From assembly GCF_035956715.1 (NCBI RefSeq), contig NZ_CP108381.1:2294001-2358000 (forward strand): 64,000 bases of DNA, in the 5' to 3' direction. The notes under the pieces were generated by a model, which was not told where the DNA came from, made no database searches, and worked only from the letters and a program-made list of their open reading frames with translations. Positions 52,322 to 63,650 of the stretch are shown one piece after another (position 1 is the first letter of the stretch; each line of letters starts with the position of its first letter). The position numbers and the translations under genes were made by a program. The stretch is from Nocardia sp. NBC_01329 (GTDB taxonomy: Bacteria > Actinomycetota > Actinomycetes > Mycobacteriales > Mycobacteriaceae).

Positions 52322-53406
52322 CCAGCCCCACCGATATCGCCGACCTCACCCCCGAATGGCTCACCGCCATCCTCGGCCGCCGTGTCACCGCTGTCACCAC
52401 CGAACCGGTCGGCACCGGCCAGATCGGCACCGTGCACCGGCTACGGCTCACCGGAGATGCCGTGCCGGAACAATTGCTCGCCAAACTCCCCGCCGCCGAT
52501 CCGGGCGTCCGCGCCATGCTGGCTGGCGCCTACCGTCAGGAAGTCCGCTTCTACACCGATATCGCGTCCACCGTCGCTGTCCGCACCCCGCGTTGCCACC
52601 ATGCCGAGATGCACAGCGACGGAGCCGAATTCGTTCTACTGCTGGAAGATCTCGCACCCGCTCGCCAAGGTGACCAGATCGCCGGCTGCCCGGTCGATCA
52701 CGCCCATTCGGCCGTGGCCAACCTCGCGGGCTTGCACGCACCCCGCTGGTGCGACGAGACGCTGCTCGACATCGAGGGTTTCACCCGCAACGAGCCGGAA
52801 GAGGCGGAAACGCTGCGCGAGCTCTACGCGCCCACCACCGATATCTTTTTCGACCGCCTCGGCGACCGGCTCACCGACGAGGATCGCGACACCCTGCGGG
52901 CCTGCGGCGAGGTCATCGCCGACTGGTTGGTGGCCCGTCCCGAGCGGTTCGGGCTCGTCCACGGTGACTACCGCCTGGACAACCTACTGTTCGGTCCGGG
53001 AAACACCCCGGAGGTGACCGCGGTCGACTGGCAAACGGTCAACCTCGGTCTACCGGCGCGCGACCTCGCCTATTTCGTCACCACCGGCCTCGACCCCGGA
53101 ATCCGCCGGACCGTCGAGAAGGGCCTGGTTGCGACATATCATCAGCGCCTCACCGAACTGGGTGTCACCGAATACACCCGCGAGGACTGCTGGCAGGACT
53201 ACCGGTTCGCCGCCCTCCAGGGGCCGCTGGTGACGGTGTTCGGCGCCGCCTACGGCACCGCGTCGGAACGCGGCGACACCATGTTCGCCGCCATGATCCG
53301 CCGCAGCTGTACCGCGATCCGCGATCTGGATTCCCTGTCGCAGCGACCGGCCCCGCTGCGCTCGCCCGAGCCCGGCCCGGTCAGTGGTGAGCCGAACCGG
53401 GCCTGA
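52318..53406 (+). CDS. APH-family phosphotransferase (EcKinase-like)
   Basis: 362 aa with protein-kinase-like fold: catalytic loop LVHGDYRLDNLLFG (Asp and Asn) and metal motif VTAVDWQTVNLGLPARDLAYF. Ecdysteroid-kinase-like/phosphotransferase members phosphorylate hydroxyls of small molecules such as steroids, antibiotics or choline. Its place after cyp51-SDR-LLM suggests phosphorylation of a hydroxylated lipid or sterol-like compound. Ends near MarR-type hairpin DNA. Confidence 0.9.
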   Translation: MTSPTDIADLTPEWLTAILGRRVTAVTTEPVGTGQIGTVHRLRLTGDAVPEQLLAKLPAADPGVRAMLAGAYRQEVRFYTDIASTVAVRTPRCHHAEMHSDGAEFVLLLEDLAPARQGDQIAGCPVDHAHSAVANLAGLHAPRWCDETLLDIEGFTRNEPEEAETLRELYAPTTDIFFDRLGDRLTDEDRDTLRACGEVIADWLVARPERFGLVHGDYRLDNLLFGPGNTPEVTAVDWQTVNLGLPARDLAYFVTTGLDPGIRRTVEKGLVATYHQRLTELGVTEYTREDCWQDYRFAALQGPLVTVFGAAYGTASERGDTMFAAMIRRSCTAIRDLDSLSQRPAPLRSPEPGPVSGEPNRA

Positions 53407-53492
53407 TGTCTCGGGGCGCGATGGCCGCGGTGACGCGATCTGCCGGGGCGCCATCGCGGCGGACCGAGTACACGGCACGGAATAACTCCACC

Positions 53493-53542
53493 CACTCCAC
53501 CGTTCAAGTAGATGCAAACGCATAGAAACTACGGTGGGAGTG
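53493..53542 (+). promoter_or_regulatory. Hairpin covering the ribosome binding site of the LLM-MarR-FMN reductase operon
   Basis: CACTCCACCGT (53493-53503) pairs with ACGGTGGGAGTG (53531-53542, one bulge). The right arm contains the GGGAG ribosome binding site, eight bases before the ATG at 53550. Inside, ATGC-AAAC-GCAT (53512-53523) forms a second symmetric element that may be a MarR operator. It could act as DNA operator, RNA switch, or both. Confidence 0.5.
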
Positions 53543-53549
53543 ACACAAG

Positions 53550-54710
53550 ATGCAGTTCGGAATCTTCTCGGTCAGCGATATCACCCGCGACCCCGTGACA
53601 GGCGTGACACCCAGCGAAGCGGAACGGATCGACGCGATCGTGCAGATCGCCCGCAAAACCGAAGAGGTCGGCCTCGACGTCTTCGCCATCGGCGAGCACC
53701 ACAACCCGCCGTTCTTCTCCTCCTCACCGACCACGCTGCTCGGGCATATCGCCGCCACCACCGAACGGCTGATCCTCACCACCGCGACCACCCTGATCAC
53801 CACCAACGATCCGGTGAAGATCGCCGAGGACTACGCCATGCTGCAACACCTGTCCAAGGGCCGCATGGACCTGATGCTCGGCCGCGGCAACACCGGACCC
53901 GTCTACCCCTGGTTCGGCAAGGACATCCGCGCCGGACTACCGCTGGCCCTGGAGAACTACAACCTGCTGCACCGGCTGTGGCGCGAAGATGTCGTCGATT
54001 GGGAAGGCAACTACCGCACCCCGCTACAGAGCTTCACCGCCACCCCGCGCCCCCTCGACGGCGTACCGCCGTTCGTCTGGCACGGATCCATCCGCACTCC
54101 GGAGATCGCCGAACAAGCCGCCTACTACGGCAACGGGTTCTTCGCCAACCACATCTTCTGGCCCACCGCCCACTCGCTGCAGCTCATCGAGTTCTACCGG
54201 CAGCGTTTCGAACACTACGGGCACGGAACCAAGAAACAGGCCATCGTCGGACTCGGCGGACAGGCCTATATCGCCGAGAAATCCCAGGACGCCCGGAACG
54301 AGTTCCGTCCCTACTTCAACGAAGCCCCCGTATACGGCAACGGCCCCTCCCTGGAGGACTTCGCCGAAATGACCCCGCTGTCGGTCGGCAGCCCGCAGGA
54401 GATCATCGACAAAACCCTCACCTTCCACGACACCTTCGGCGACTACCAGCGCCAATTGTGGCTGATGGACCACGCCGGGCTGCCACTGAAAACCGTACTG
54501 AACCAGCTCGACCTGCTCGGTGCGGAAGTGGTCCCCGTCCTGCGCAAGGAACTCGACGCCCGCCGCGATCCCGAATCCGCGCCCGCGCCCACCCACCTCG
54601 CCCGCGTCGCCGCCGAATACGGCGACAACCCGGCCCGGCAGGCCCGCCCCAACGCCAACCAGGGCGACAACCTGGCCGGCGCCAGCCCGTACCAGGACGC
54701 CACCGCATGA
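53550..54710 (+). CDS. CE1758-type FMN-dependent luciferase-like monooxygenase
   Basis: 386-aa LLM protein with family hallmarks IGEHHNPPFFSSSP, TTATTLITTNDPVKIAEDYAMLQHLSKGRMDLMLGRGN and VWHGSIRTPEIAEQAAYYG. It needs reduced FMN from a partner; the CE1759-type FMN reductase is encoded two genes downstream. Coupled to the MarR gene by ATGA overlap. Substrate unknown. Confidence 0.92.
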   Translation: MQFGIFSVSDITRDPVTGVTPSEAERIDAIVQIARKTEEVGLDVFAIGEHHNPPFFSSSPTTLLGHIAATTERLILTTATTLITTNDPVKIAEDYAMLQHLSKGRMDLMLGRGNTGPVYPWFGKDIRAGLPLALENYNLLHRLWREDVVDWEGNYRTPLQSFTATPRPLDGVPPFVWHGSIRTPEIAEQAAYYGNGFFANHIFWPTAHSLQLIEFYRQRFEHYGHGTKKQAIVGLGGQAYIAEKSQDARNEFRPYFNEAPVYGNGPSLEDFAEMTPLSVGSPQEIIDKTLTFHDTFGDYQRQLWLMDHAGLPLKTVLNQLDLLGAEVVPVLRKELDARRDPESAPAPTHLARVAAEYGDNPARQARPNANQGDNLAGASPYQDATA

Positions 54711-55186
54711 GCGAGACCGGCCCCGGCCGCGAAAAGACCAGAACCAGCGGACGGCTCGCCAACGACGCCTGGGAAACGGTACTGACCGCGCACGCGGTCC
54801 TGATGAAACAGTTCGCGGCACAGGACGTGTGGAACGGGCTCACCATGCGCGAATACGACGTCCTCTACACACTGTCCAAATGCCCCGAACCCATCCGGCC
54901 CGCCGAACTGAACCGGCACGTCCTGCTCACCCAGCCGGCGCTGTCACGGATGGTGGACCGGCTCATCGAACGCGGCCTCGTGCAACGCACCCCCGACCCG
55001 CACGACGGCCGCGGGGTCCGGCTCTCCCTCACCACCGAGGGCCGGACCCGGCAGCGCCGCATCGGCGGCCGCCACGCCGTCGGCGTCGCCCGAGCCCTCA
55101 CCGGAGCCCTCAGCGACGACGAACTACGCACCCTCGAACACCTCTGCGGCAAACTCGCCGACACCACGAAAAGGAACGAGATATGA
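54707..55186 (+). CDS. MarR family regulator
   Basis: 159 aa. Winged helix LTMREYDVLYTLSKCPEPIRPAELNRHVLLTQPALSRMVDRLIERGLVQRTPDPHDGRGVRLSLT. It is embedded between the monooxygenase and reductase genes by ATGA overlaps on both sides, implying autoregulation of the whole operon through the dyad at 53493-53542. Confidence 0.92.
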   Translation: MSETGPGREKTRTSGRLANDAWETVLTAHAVLMKQFAAQDVWNGLTMREYDVLYTLSKCPEPIRPAELNRHVLLTQPALSRMVDRLIERGLVQRTPDPHDGRGVRLSLTTEGRTRQRRIGGRHAVGVARALTGALSDDELRTLEHLCGKLADTTKRNEI

Positions 55187-55887
55187 CAACCACCAACGGC
55201 CAGGGCACCACCCCCTACCGGCTGGTCGTGGTCAGCGGCGGCACGAGCAACCCGTCCTCGACCCGGATGCTCGCCGACCGCGTCTCCGCACGCGCCGGCG
55301 AACTCGCCCGCCGCCGCGGCGCCACCGTCACCATCGACGTCATCGAATTGCGGGAACTGGCCACCGAGATCACCACCGCGCTCGTCTCCCAGCTCATGGG
55401 CCCGAAAATGACCGCCGCGATCGACACCCTCACCGCCGCCGACGGTCTGATCGTCGCCGCACCCGTCTACAAGGCCGCACCCAGCGGGCTGCTCACCTCC
55501 TTCTTCCACGTCCTCGACAACGACCTGCTGATCGCGAAACCGGTCATCCTGGCCGCCACCGCCGGCACCGCCCGGCACGCACTGGTCGTCGACGAACAGA
55601 TGCGCGCCCTGTTCGCTTTCCTGCGCACCATGACAGTGCCCACCTCACTGTTCGCCGCCTCCGAAGACTGGAGCGACAACGACCTGAACAAACGCATCGA
55701 CCGCGCCGCCCTCGAACTGGTCCTGCTGATGGAAAGCGGATTCGCCCACCAAGTCAAAGACCAATCATGGAACAGCTACCAGCACAGCTTCGGTAGCGCC
55801 GGGGGCAGCGAAACCACCGTCGACCTCGACACCGACCTCATGCGGCTCGCCACCGGTGGGGGAGCGGCCGTGAAACCGCGCGTCTGA
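55183..55887 (+). CDS. CE1759-type NADPH-dependent FMN reductase
   Basis: A 234-aa flavodoxin-like reductase: VSGGTSNPSSTRMLADRVSA (FMN phosphate loop), LIVAAPVYKAAPSGLLTSFF, and LVVDEQMRALFAFLRT. It supplies reduced FMN to the monooxygenase encoded first in the operon. ATG overlaps the marR stop. Ends 84 bases before the TRIC gene. Confidence 0.92.
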   Translation: MTTTNGQGTTPYRLVVVSGGTSNPSSTRMLADRVSARAGELARRRGATVTIDVIELRELATEITTALVSQLMGPKMTAAIDTLTAADGLIVAAPVYKAAPSGLLTSFFHVLDNDLLIAKPVILAATAGTARHALVVDEQMRALFAFLRTMTVPTSLFAASEDWSDNDLNKRIDRAALELVLLMESGFAHQVKDQSWNSYQHSFGSAGGSETTVDLDTDLMRLATGGGAAVKPRV

Positions 55888-55971
55888 CCACCCGCCAGAC
55901 GCTGTGGTCCACCTCACTCACGGCACCCGCCACCCCCGAAAAACCGTCCGTCCCCGTGTTAGTTTGCTCCG

Positions 55972-56742
55972 GTGACCGCGCCGATCGACACCCTCGACCA
56001 GGTCACCAGATATCTCGACCTCGCCGGTGTCTTCGCCTGCGCCATGCTCGGCGGCGCGGTATCCCGCACCGAAGGACTCGACCTGTTCGGATTCCTGGTC
56101 GTCGGTATCGTCTCCGGACTCGGCGGCGGCATCATCCGCGACACCCTGCTCCAACAAGGACCACCGGTAGCGCTCACCGACTACGCCTACCTGCCCACCG
56201 CCGTCGCCGGAACCCTCATCGCATTCCTCATCCACCTCAGCGAACACTCCTGGGACCGGCTGTTCACCGCCCTCGATGCCGCCGTCATCGGCTTCTGGGC
56301 GGTCACGGGCGCCCAGAAAACCCTCGCCGCGGGCCTCGGCTGGCTCCCCGCGGTACTCCTGGGCATCACCACCGCAGTAGGTGGCGGCGCCACCCGCGAC
56401 GTCCTGCTCCGGCGGGTCCCGGCCGTCTTCGGCGGCAACGGCCTCTACGCCACCGTCGCCGCCGTCGTCGCAGGCACCATGGTCATCAGCACCTACCTCG
56501 GCGCCCCCGCAGTCGGCATCGTCGCCGGAATCTGCTGCTCCCTGCTGCTGCGCCTCGCCGCGGTCCGCTTCGGCTGGGGGCTGCCCAACGGACTGAACTG
56601 GCAGCCGCACACCCGCCTCGCCGCGGCCCTCCGCGGCCACCCCCCGCGTCGCCGCAGACGAAGCCGCGCATCCCGCCCGGAGACCGAGACAGGCAGCGCG
56701 ACACCCGTCGGCGAACAGAACGGCAGTACCGACCACCTCTGA
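55972..56742 (+). CDS. TRIC/UPF0126 family cation channel protein
   Basis: 256 aa with about seven TM helices in two related halves; each half carries the family glycine motif (VSGLGGGIIRDTLLQ and AVGGGATRDVLLRR). Prokaryotic TRIC channels conduct K+/Na+. The C-terminal 40 residues are basic and disordered. GTG start; a weak binding site. Single-gene unit. Confidence 0.92.
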   Translation: MTAPIDTLDQVTRYLDLAGVFACAMLGGAVSRTEGLDLFGFLVVGIVSGLGGGIIRDTLLQQGPPVALTDYAYLPTAVAGTLIAFLIHLSEHSWDRLFTALDAAVIGFWAVTGAQKTLAAGLGWLPAVLLGITTAVGGGATRDVLLRRVPAVFGGNGLYATVAAVVAGTMVISTYLGAPAVGIVAGICCSLLLRLAAVRFGWGLPNGLNWQPHTRLAAALRGHPPRRRRRSRASRPETETGSATPVGEQNGSTDHL

Positions 56743-56844
56743 CGCCGCACCTGCTCACCCCGAACCGCCCGTGCCCGGCGCTGCACCGACAACCCCACCG
56801 TTGGAAACTGGGCAACACTGGCGCGATATGGAACGATCGGCCAC

Positions 56845-57294
56845 GTGACCAGCAGACCCACCGCGGAACAGCACCTCCGCGACCTCGCGCTGCTCCGCCG
56901 CGTCCGCGACCGGATGGACCGGGAGTACGCGCAACCTCTCGACCTCGAAGCACTCGCCCGCGGCGTGAACATGTCCGCCGGACATCTCAGCCGCCAGTTC
57001 AAACTCGCGTACGGCGAAGCACCCTACGGCTACCTCATGACCCGCCGCATCGAACGTGCCATGGCCCTGCTGCGCCGCGGCGACCTCAGCGTCACCGAGG
57101 TCTGCTTCGCCGTCGGCTGCTCCTCGCTGGGCACCTTCAGCACTCGCTTCACCGAACTCGTCGGGATGCCACCGAGCGCCTACCGACGCCAGGAGACCGA
57201 CGCCACCGCGGGCATACCGTCGTGCACGGCGAAACAGGTGACCAGACCGATCAGGAATCGAGAAGCCCCGGTGACCGACCCGCAGCTAGCGTGA
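56845..57294 (+). CDS. Small AraC family regulator
   Basis: 149 aa containing only the AraC DNA-binding pair: LDLEALARGVNMSAGHLSRQFKLAYG and LSVTEVCFAVGCSSLGTFSTRFTELVGMPPSAYR. No sensor domain; a basic tail follows. It lies six bases before the VOC gene, so it may activate it in response to nothing more than its own abundance or a partner. GTG start. Confidence 0.88.
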   Translation: MTSRPTAEQHLRDLALLRRVRDRMDREYAQPLDLEALARGVNMSAGHLSRQFKLAYGEAPYGYLMTRRIERAMALLRRGDLSVTEVCFAVGCSSLGTFSTRFTELVGMPPSAYRRQETDATAGIPSCTAKQVTRPIRNREAPVTDPQLA

Positions 57295-57299
57295 TCGGC

Positions 57300-57710
57300 A
57301 TGGACATCACCATTCACGCCAGCTACCTGCCGCAGAACGATCCCGAAGCCGCCATCGGGTTCTACCGCGACACCCTCGGCTTCGAAATCCGCAACGACGT
57401 CGGCTACAACGGCCTGCGCTGGATCACCGTCGGCCCGACCGGCCAACCAGGCACATCCATCGTCCTGCACCCACCGGCCGCCGACCCCGGCATCACCGAC
57501 GACGAACGCAAAACCATCGCCGAAATGATGGCCAAAGGCACCTACGCGAGTATCAACCTCGCCACCGAAGACCTCGACGGGACCTTCGAACGCCTCCAGG
57601 CCGGAGACATCGAAATCGTGCAGGAACCCACCGACCAGCCCTACGGTATCCGCGACTGCGCCGTCCGCGACCCCGCAGGCAATATGGTCCGCATCCAGCA
57701 GTTGAGCTGA
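57300..57710 (+). CDS. VOC family protein (glyoxalase/bleomycin-resistance fold)
   Basis: 136 aa: ASYLPQNDPEAAIGFYRDTLGFEIRNDVGYNGLRWITVGP, then IVLHPPAADPG, and the C-terminal GIRDCAVRDPAGNMVRIQQ with the metal Glu position replaced by Gln or not obvious. Follows the AraC gene by six bases and is followed by a hairpin. Often annotated as glyoxalase; substrate unknown. Confidence 0.88.
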   Translation: MDITIHASYLPQNDPEAAIGFYRDTLGFEIRNDVGYNGLRWITVGPTGQPGTSIVLHPPAADPGITDDERKTIAEMMAKGTYASINLATEDLDGTFERLQAGDIEIVQEPTDQPYGIRDCAVRDPAGNMVRIQQLS

Positions 57711-57733
57711 CCACCGGACCGACACCACACAAC

Positions 57734-57760
57734 TCTCCGGCCGACGCGAACGGCCGGAGA
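57734..57760. terminator. Hairpin terminator after the VOC gene
   Basis: TCTCCGGCCG pairs with CGGCCGGAGA around a 7-base ACGCGAA loop, 24 bases after the VOC stop. Confidence 0.75.
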
Positions 57761-57868
57761 AACACCTGTTCACCACCGGCCCGCTGATACATTGCGGGCC
57801 GCCGAGAGAAGACCGCGCCGCTCCACCCGATCGGCCGGAGACAACGGCGACCGACCAGAGGGAGATAG

Positions 57869-60259
<2,391 letters not shown>

Positions 60260-60266
60260 CCAGATA

Positions 60267-61865
60267 TCAGCGCACGAACGTACCGAACCCGTCCGAGTCG
60301 TAGAACTCCAGCCACAACCGGTCCCCGTCGAACCGGGCCTGCGAAATACTGCCCGGATTCGCACTCTCACCGACAGGGGAGAAGACGAACGTGTCACCGT
60401 CGCGATGCCGCAACGGCATCGCGACGTGCCGCGGCCCCATCGTCAACAACAGCGAATCGCCCTCCACCGACACCGACGCCGCACCGAAATAGTCATTTCC
60501 GTAACTGCCCGCATAATCCTCCAACGGCCGCTCCGGCGCGGGGGCAGCCGGCGGCGGCACCCCCACCAGCTCACCCGCCGGGGCGTTCAACTGCCCGAAC
60601 GCCTTCGAATACAGCTCCCACCAGTTCTGCCGCACCTCACCGAACTGCACCAGATCCGAGAATTCCGCGTTCAATGTCTCCGGAACCCCGATCGGCGCCG
60701 CATTGGTCAGCGTCACAATCCCCACATTCGCCGACGGAATCATCGTCAGCGCCGTCGCCGCACCCTGATCGAACGCCCCCGAATGGCTCAACATCACCCG
60801 GCCCGCCGCCGAATTGCCCACATTGAAACCGAACCCGTAGTCGCCCGCCCGCGCATCCGGCTCACTCGGCGGCGACGACACCGATTGCGGCGACACCGCC
60901 GGTAACAGCGCCTCGGGCGCCACCAGCTGCTCACCGCCGTGCTTCCCGTTCGCCAGCACCATCATCATCCACTGCGCCATATCCGACACCGACGAACTGA
61001 CACCACCGGCGGGGGACTGGGCATCGGGCTGACGGCCCGGCTGCGCCGGCCGGTACTCACCGTCCATCAGCACATGCCCCGAAGCCCGGTCACCGGCCGC
61101 CAGGAAATCGGCATACCGCGAACTGGTCGACGACATACCCAGCGGCCGGTAGATCGACTGCTCCGACAGCGCCGACCAGCGCTGCTTCGACGCATCCGCG
61201 ACAGCCATCGCCGCCGCGGTAAGCCCGAAATTCGTATACGCGTAAGAATCACGGAACGGCGCCAACGGCAGCCTCCGCAACCGGTCCAGGATCTGAGCCC
61301 GGTCGAACCCCAGATCCTCCAACTTATCGCCCGCGTGCTCGGGCAGCCCCGAACGATGCGAATACAGGTCACCGACAGTCACATGATCACTCACATACGG
61401 GTCGCTCAACGCGAACCCCGGCGCCGGCTCCCGCACCGGCGTATCCCACTGCACCACGCCCGCCGCCACCTGACGCGCGACCACCGTGGCACCCACCGGT
61501 TTCGACAGCGACGCCAACTGGAACACCGTCTCGGGATTCACCGGCTGCCGCCCGTCGACATCCCGAACCCCGAAGCCCTGCTGGAACACCACCTCGCCGT
61601 CGTAGACAACGGCCACCGCCATACCCGGAATATTGGTGTTCCGCATCAGTTCGTCGGCCCGGTATTCGAGGGTGCCCAGAATGTGTTCCACCCGGCCGCG
61701 CGGAATGGCGACCCCCGCCGCCTGATCGGGCTGGGGTGCCTCCACCGACGTCGAAGGCGCGGCGGCCCCCGGGACCGGAGTCGGTTCCCGGTCGCCACAC
61801 GCCGACACCAGACCCGCGGCAGAGATCGCCGCGACCCCGAGAGCTGCCACCCGCCGTCTGCGCAT
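60267..61865 (-). CDS. Class-C beta-lactamase-like serine hydrolase lipoprotein
   Basis: 532 aa, lipobox GLVSAC with Cys23. Serine-hydrolase core: SLSK (Ser119/Lys122), YAYTNFG (YxN), and HSGAFDQGA for the KTG-like third motif. C-terminal domain (DYAGSYGNDYFGAASVSVEG onward) is a DUF3471-like beta-barrel. Members include esterases, D-aminopeptidases and beta-lactamases; activity cannot be chosen. The ATG at 61865 was preferred over upstream starts. Converges with the UvrA-like gene by seven bases. Confidence 0.9.
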   Translation of the reverse strand: MRRRRVAALGVAAISAAGLVSACGDREPTPVPGAAAPSTSVEAPQPDQAAGVAIPRGRVEHILGTLEYRADELMRNTNIPGMAVAVVYDGEVVFQQGFGVRDVDGRQPVNPETVFQLASLSKPVGATVVARQVAAGVVQWDTPVREPAPGFALSDPYVSDHVTVGDLYSHRSGLPEHAGDKLEDLGFDRAQILDRLRRLPLAPFRDSYAYTNFGLTAAAMAVADASKQRWSALSEQSIYRPLGMSSTSSRYADFLAAGDRASGHVLMDGEYRPAQPGRQPDAQSPAGGVSSSVSDMAQWMMMVLANGKHGGEQLVAPEALLPAVSPQSVSSPPSEPDARAGDYGFGFNVGNSAAGRVMLSHSGAFDQGAATALTMIPSANVGIVTLTNAAPIGVPETLNAEFSDLVQFGEVRQNWWELYSKAFGQLNAPAGELVGVPPPAAPAPERPLEDYAGSYGNDYFGAASVSVEGDSLLLTMGPRHVAMPLRHRDGDTFVFSPVGESANPGSISQARFDGDRLWLEFYDSDGFGTFVR

Positions 61866-61989
61866 TGCCCGCCTCCGAGGTCGTCGCTGACCGAGCCCTG
61901 TCCGTGCGAGCCTAGCCCCAGCGGTTCGTCGCATCGGCGAACCGAACAGTGTCGGCTCGTCGCGGGGGAAGCGCCACCGTCCCGACGGT

Positions 61990-62451
61990 TCAGTCCAGGC
62001 AGAACTCGTTACCTTCGGGGTCGGCCATCACGATGAAGCCGGTTTCCATCGGGGGAGCGGGCTCGTGCCGACGGATCCGGGCCGCGCCCAGCGCCACCAG
62101 ACGAGCACACTCGGTCTCCAAGGCCGCCATCCGCTCCTCACCCTGAAGTCCGGGAGCCGTCCGCACATCGAGATGGACGCGGTTCTTCGCGACCTTGTCC
62201 TCGGGCACCTGCTGGAAGAACAACCGCGGACCGTTCCCGGCCGGATCCTCGACGGCCGATCGCGTATTGCGCTGATCTTCCGGGACACCGATCCCGGCCA
62301 GGAAGTCATCCCACGCAGCGAGCGGATCGGCGCCCTCGGGCAGCTCGACACCGGGCGGACCCGGGTGAACATAGCCGAGTACCTCGCGCCAGAACGTGGA
62401 CAGCGCTCGCGGATCATGGGCGTCGAAGGTGACCTGGATCTGGCGGCTCAT
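61990..62451 (-). CDS. VOC family protein
   Basis: 153 aa: QIQVTFDAHDPRALSTFWREVLGYVHPG, FFQQVPEDKVAKNRVHLDVRT, and GFIVMADPEGNEFCLD, the standard glyoxalase-like ends of actinobacterial VOC proteins. ATG overlaps the DinB stop (ATGA), so the pair is one operon. Function unknown. Confidence 0.9.
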   Translation of the reverse strand: MSRQIQVTFDAHDPRALSTFWREVLGYVHPGPPGVELPEGADPLAAWDDFLAGIGVPEDQRNTRSAVEDPAGNGPRLFFQQVPEDKVAKNRVHLDVRTAPGLQGEERMAALETECARLVALGAARIRRHEPAPPMETGFIVMADPEGNEFCLD

Positions 62452-63035
62452 CGGGTTGCTCCGTTCGCGGAAAGGTGAGTGTGCAGGTAGAGATCGCGCA
62501 GTAGGCAGACCTCGGACAGATGGTGGATCAGTTCGCGGTGGATGTGAAGCACCAGCGCCGCCACGGGCAGGTCGGGATACGGCTCGGCGTCACCGATCGG
62601 GTCCCGGAGCTCGGACGCGCCGATGGCGCGCACCCCCGCCAGCCAGGTATCGAGTTGGGTGCCCAGCTGATCGAGCGCACCGGCGGCGGTGCCCGCGTAC
62701 TCCCACGTCTCGTACGATGCCGGGGCCGCACCGAAATGTGCCGCGTTACGGGCGGCGAGGACACCGACGATGACGTGGCCGAGCCGCCAGGCGATCGTGG
62801 TGAAGGGAGCCGGGACCGGCTGCGGGAAGGCGAAATCGATCGTGTGATCGCCCGCGCCCGCCTGCACCGGGGCCGTGGAGCTGCCTCGCGGCCGGACACT
62901 CCAGGCTTCCGGCACCGGCGACCAGAAGTACTCCTCATCGGTGAGCCCGGTGAGCCTGTCCCGCAGTTGATGGTTCCAGTGGAACTCCCATTGCTCGCGC
63001 AGTTGATGGTTCCAGTCGAATCCGTCTGCATCCAT
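62448..63035 (-). CDS. DinB family protein
   Basis: A 195-aa four-helix-bundle protein: LTGLTDEEYFWSPVPEAWSVRPRG, WRLGHVIVGVLAARNA and HIHRELIHHLSEVCLLRDLY carry the three metal-binding His positions of the DinB/YfiT superfamily, perhaps a thiol-dependent S-transferase (mycothiol or bacillithiol related). The ATG at 63035 is chosen over GTG 63053. The first 25 residues carry a 12-codon duplication (WNHQLREQW and WNHQLRDRL). Confidence 0.85.
   Translation of the reverse strand: MDADGFDWNHQLREQWEFHWNHQLRDRLTGLTDEEYFWSPVPEAWSVRPRGSSTAPVQAGAGDHTIDFAFPQPVPAPFTTIAWRLGHVIVGVLAARNAAHFGAAPASYETWEYAGTAAGALDQLGTQLDTWLAGVRAIGASELRDPIGDAEPYPDLPVAALVLHIHRELIHHLSEVCLLRDLYLHTHLSANGATR
62962..63016. repeat. 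36-bp period duplication within the DinB gene start
   Basis: CGCAGTTGATGGTTCCAGT occurs at 62962-62980 and again at 62998-63016. The shift of 36 bases is exactly 12 codons, giving two WNHQLR blocks in the protein. Looks like a recent in-frame tandem duplication. Confidence 0.8.
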
Positions 63036-63161
63036 GGGGCAACTCTGGCACACCGAGCGGACAGGATCGGTCCACTATCTCTGGCGATGCAGGCCGCGAT
63101 TTCACGGGTTCCGGATCCGGAAGGATTCATGAGCCAGGGATATCGGACCGGGTCCTCACTC

Positions 63162-63195
63162 ACCTCCATTTCATCACAGGTGACGAAATGGAGGT
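63162..63195. repeat. Orphan hairpin, 15-bp stem
   Basis: ACCTCCATTTCATCA (63162-63176) and TGACGAAATGGAGGT (63181-63195) pair with one mismatch around a 4-base CAGG loop. The neighbouring genes point away on both sides, so it is not the terminator of any annotated gene. Candidate sRNA terminator or recombination site. Confidence 0.65.
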
Positions 63196-63586
63196 AGGGG
63201 GAAGGATGTCCTGAAACGGCACCCGCCGTAACGCTTTCGGAGAATCGGCCGCATCGCACACGCCGGTAGTTCCGGGATATGGAAGGTCGGTTCCCATCGG
63301 ACGAAACGCAGAGCGGTCCGGCGGATCCGTCCGCAGAACCCACTTCCGCTCGAACGCCGATAATCTACATTATGTCAACTTAAGCGCTGCGTATTGCATC
63401 AGATGAATCAGACGTACCTCCCCTGATCACCCCGGCGCCAACTCTCCGACTGCGTAAAACCCTGCTCCGACCTGGCGTGATCGACCCGCCGGGGCGCGTG
63501 TGGACCACCGGCCTAGTTGTATGCATCCGAGAAGGCGGCGGATGCACTTCAGCAAACGGCCCCGTAGCCAGCGCAGATACCCCTAT

Positions 63587-63623
63587 GATTCATCCGGCGA
63601 ATCAATGATTCATGAGATGAATC
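63587..63623. promoter_or_regulatory. ATTCAT/ATGAAT palindromes before the tyrosine recombinase
   Basis: GATTCAT-CCGGC-GAATC (63587-63603) is followed by GATTCAT-GAG-ATGAATC (63607-63623). A further ATGAATC occurs near 63402-63408. They lie 28-64 bases before the recombinase start and could be a repressor-binding cluster or recombinase arm sites. Confidence 0.55.
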
Positions 63624-63650
63624 CGCTTTCTGGTCTTTGGGAGGATTGGG

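Larger units (their letters stand above)
63036..63650. other. 615-bp gap before the tyrosine recombinase
   Basis: Largely without genes. It contains an isolated 15-bp-stem hairpin (63162-63195), an AT-richer segment (63360-63410, with ATTATGTCAACTTAAG) and ATTCAT palindromes (63587-63623). It is probably the left boundary region of the element encoding the recombinase; no obvious terminal repeat or att site was recognised. Confidence 0.6.
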
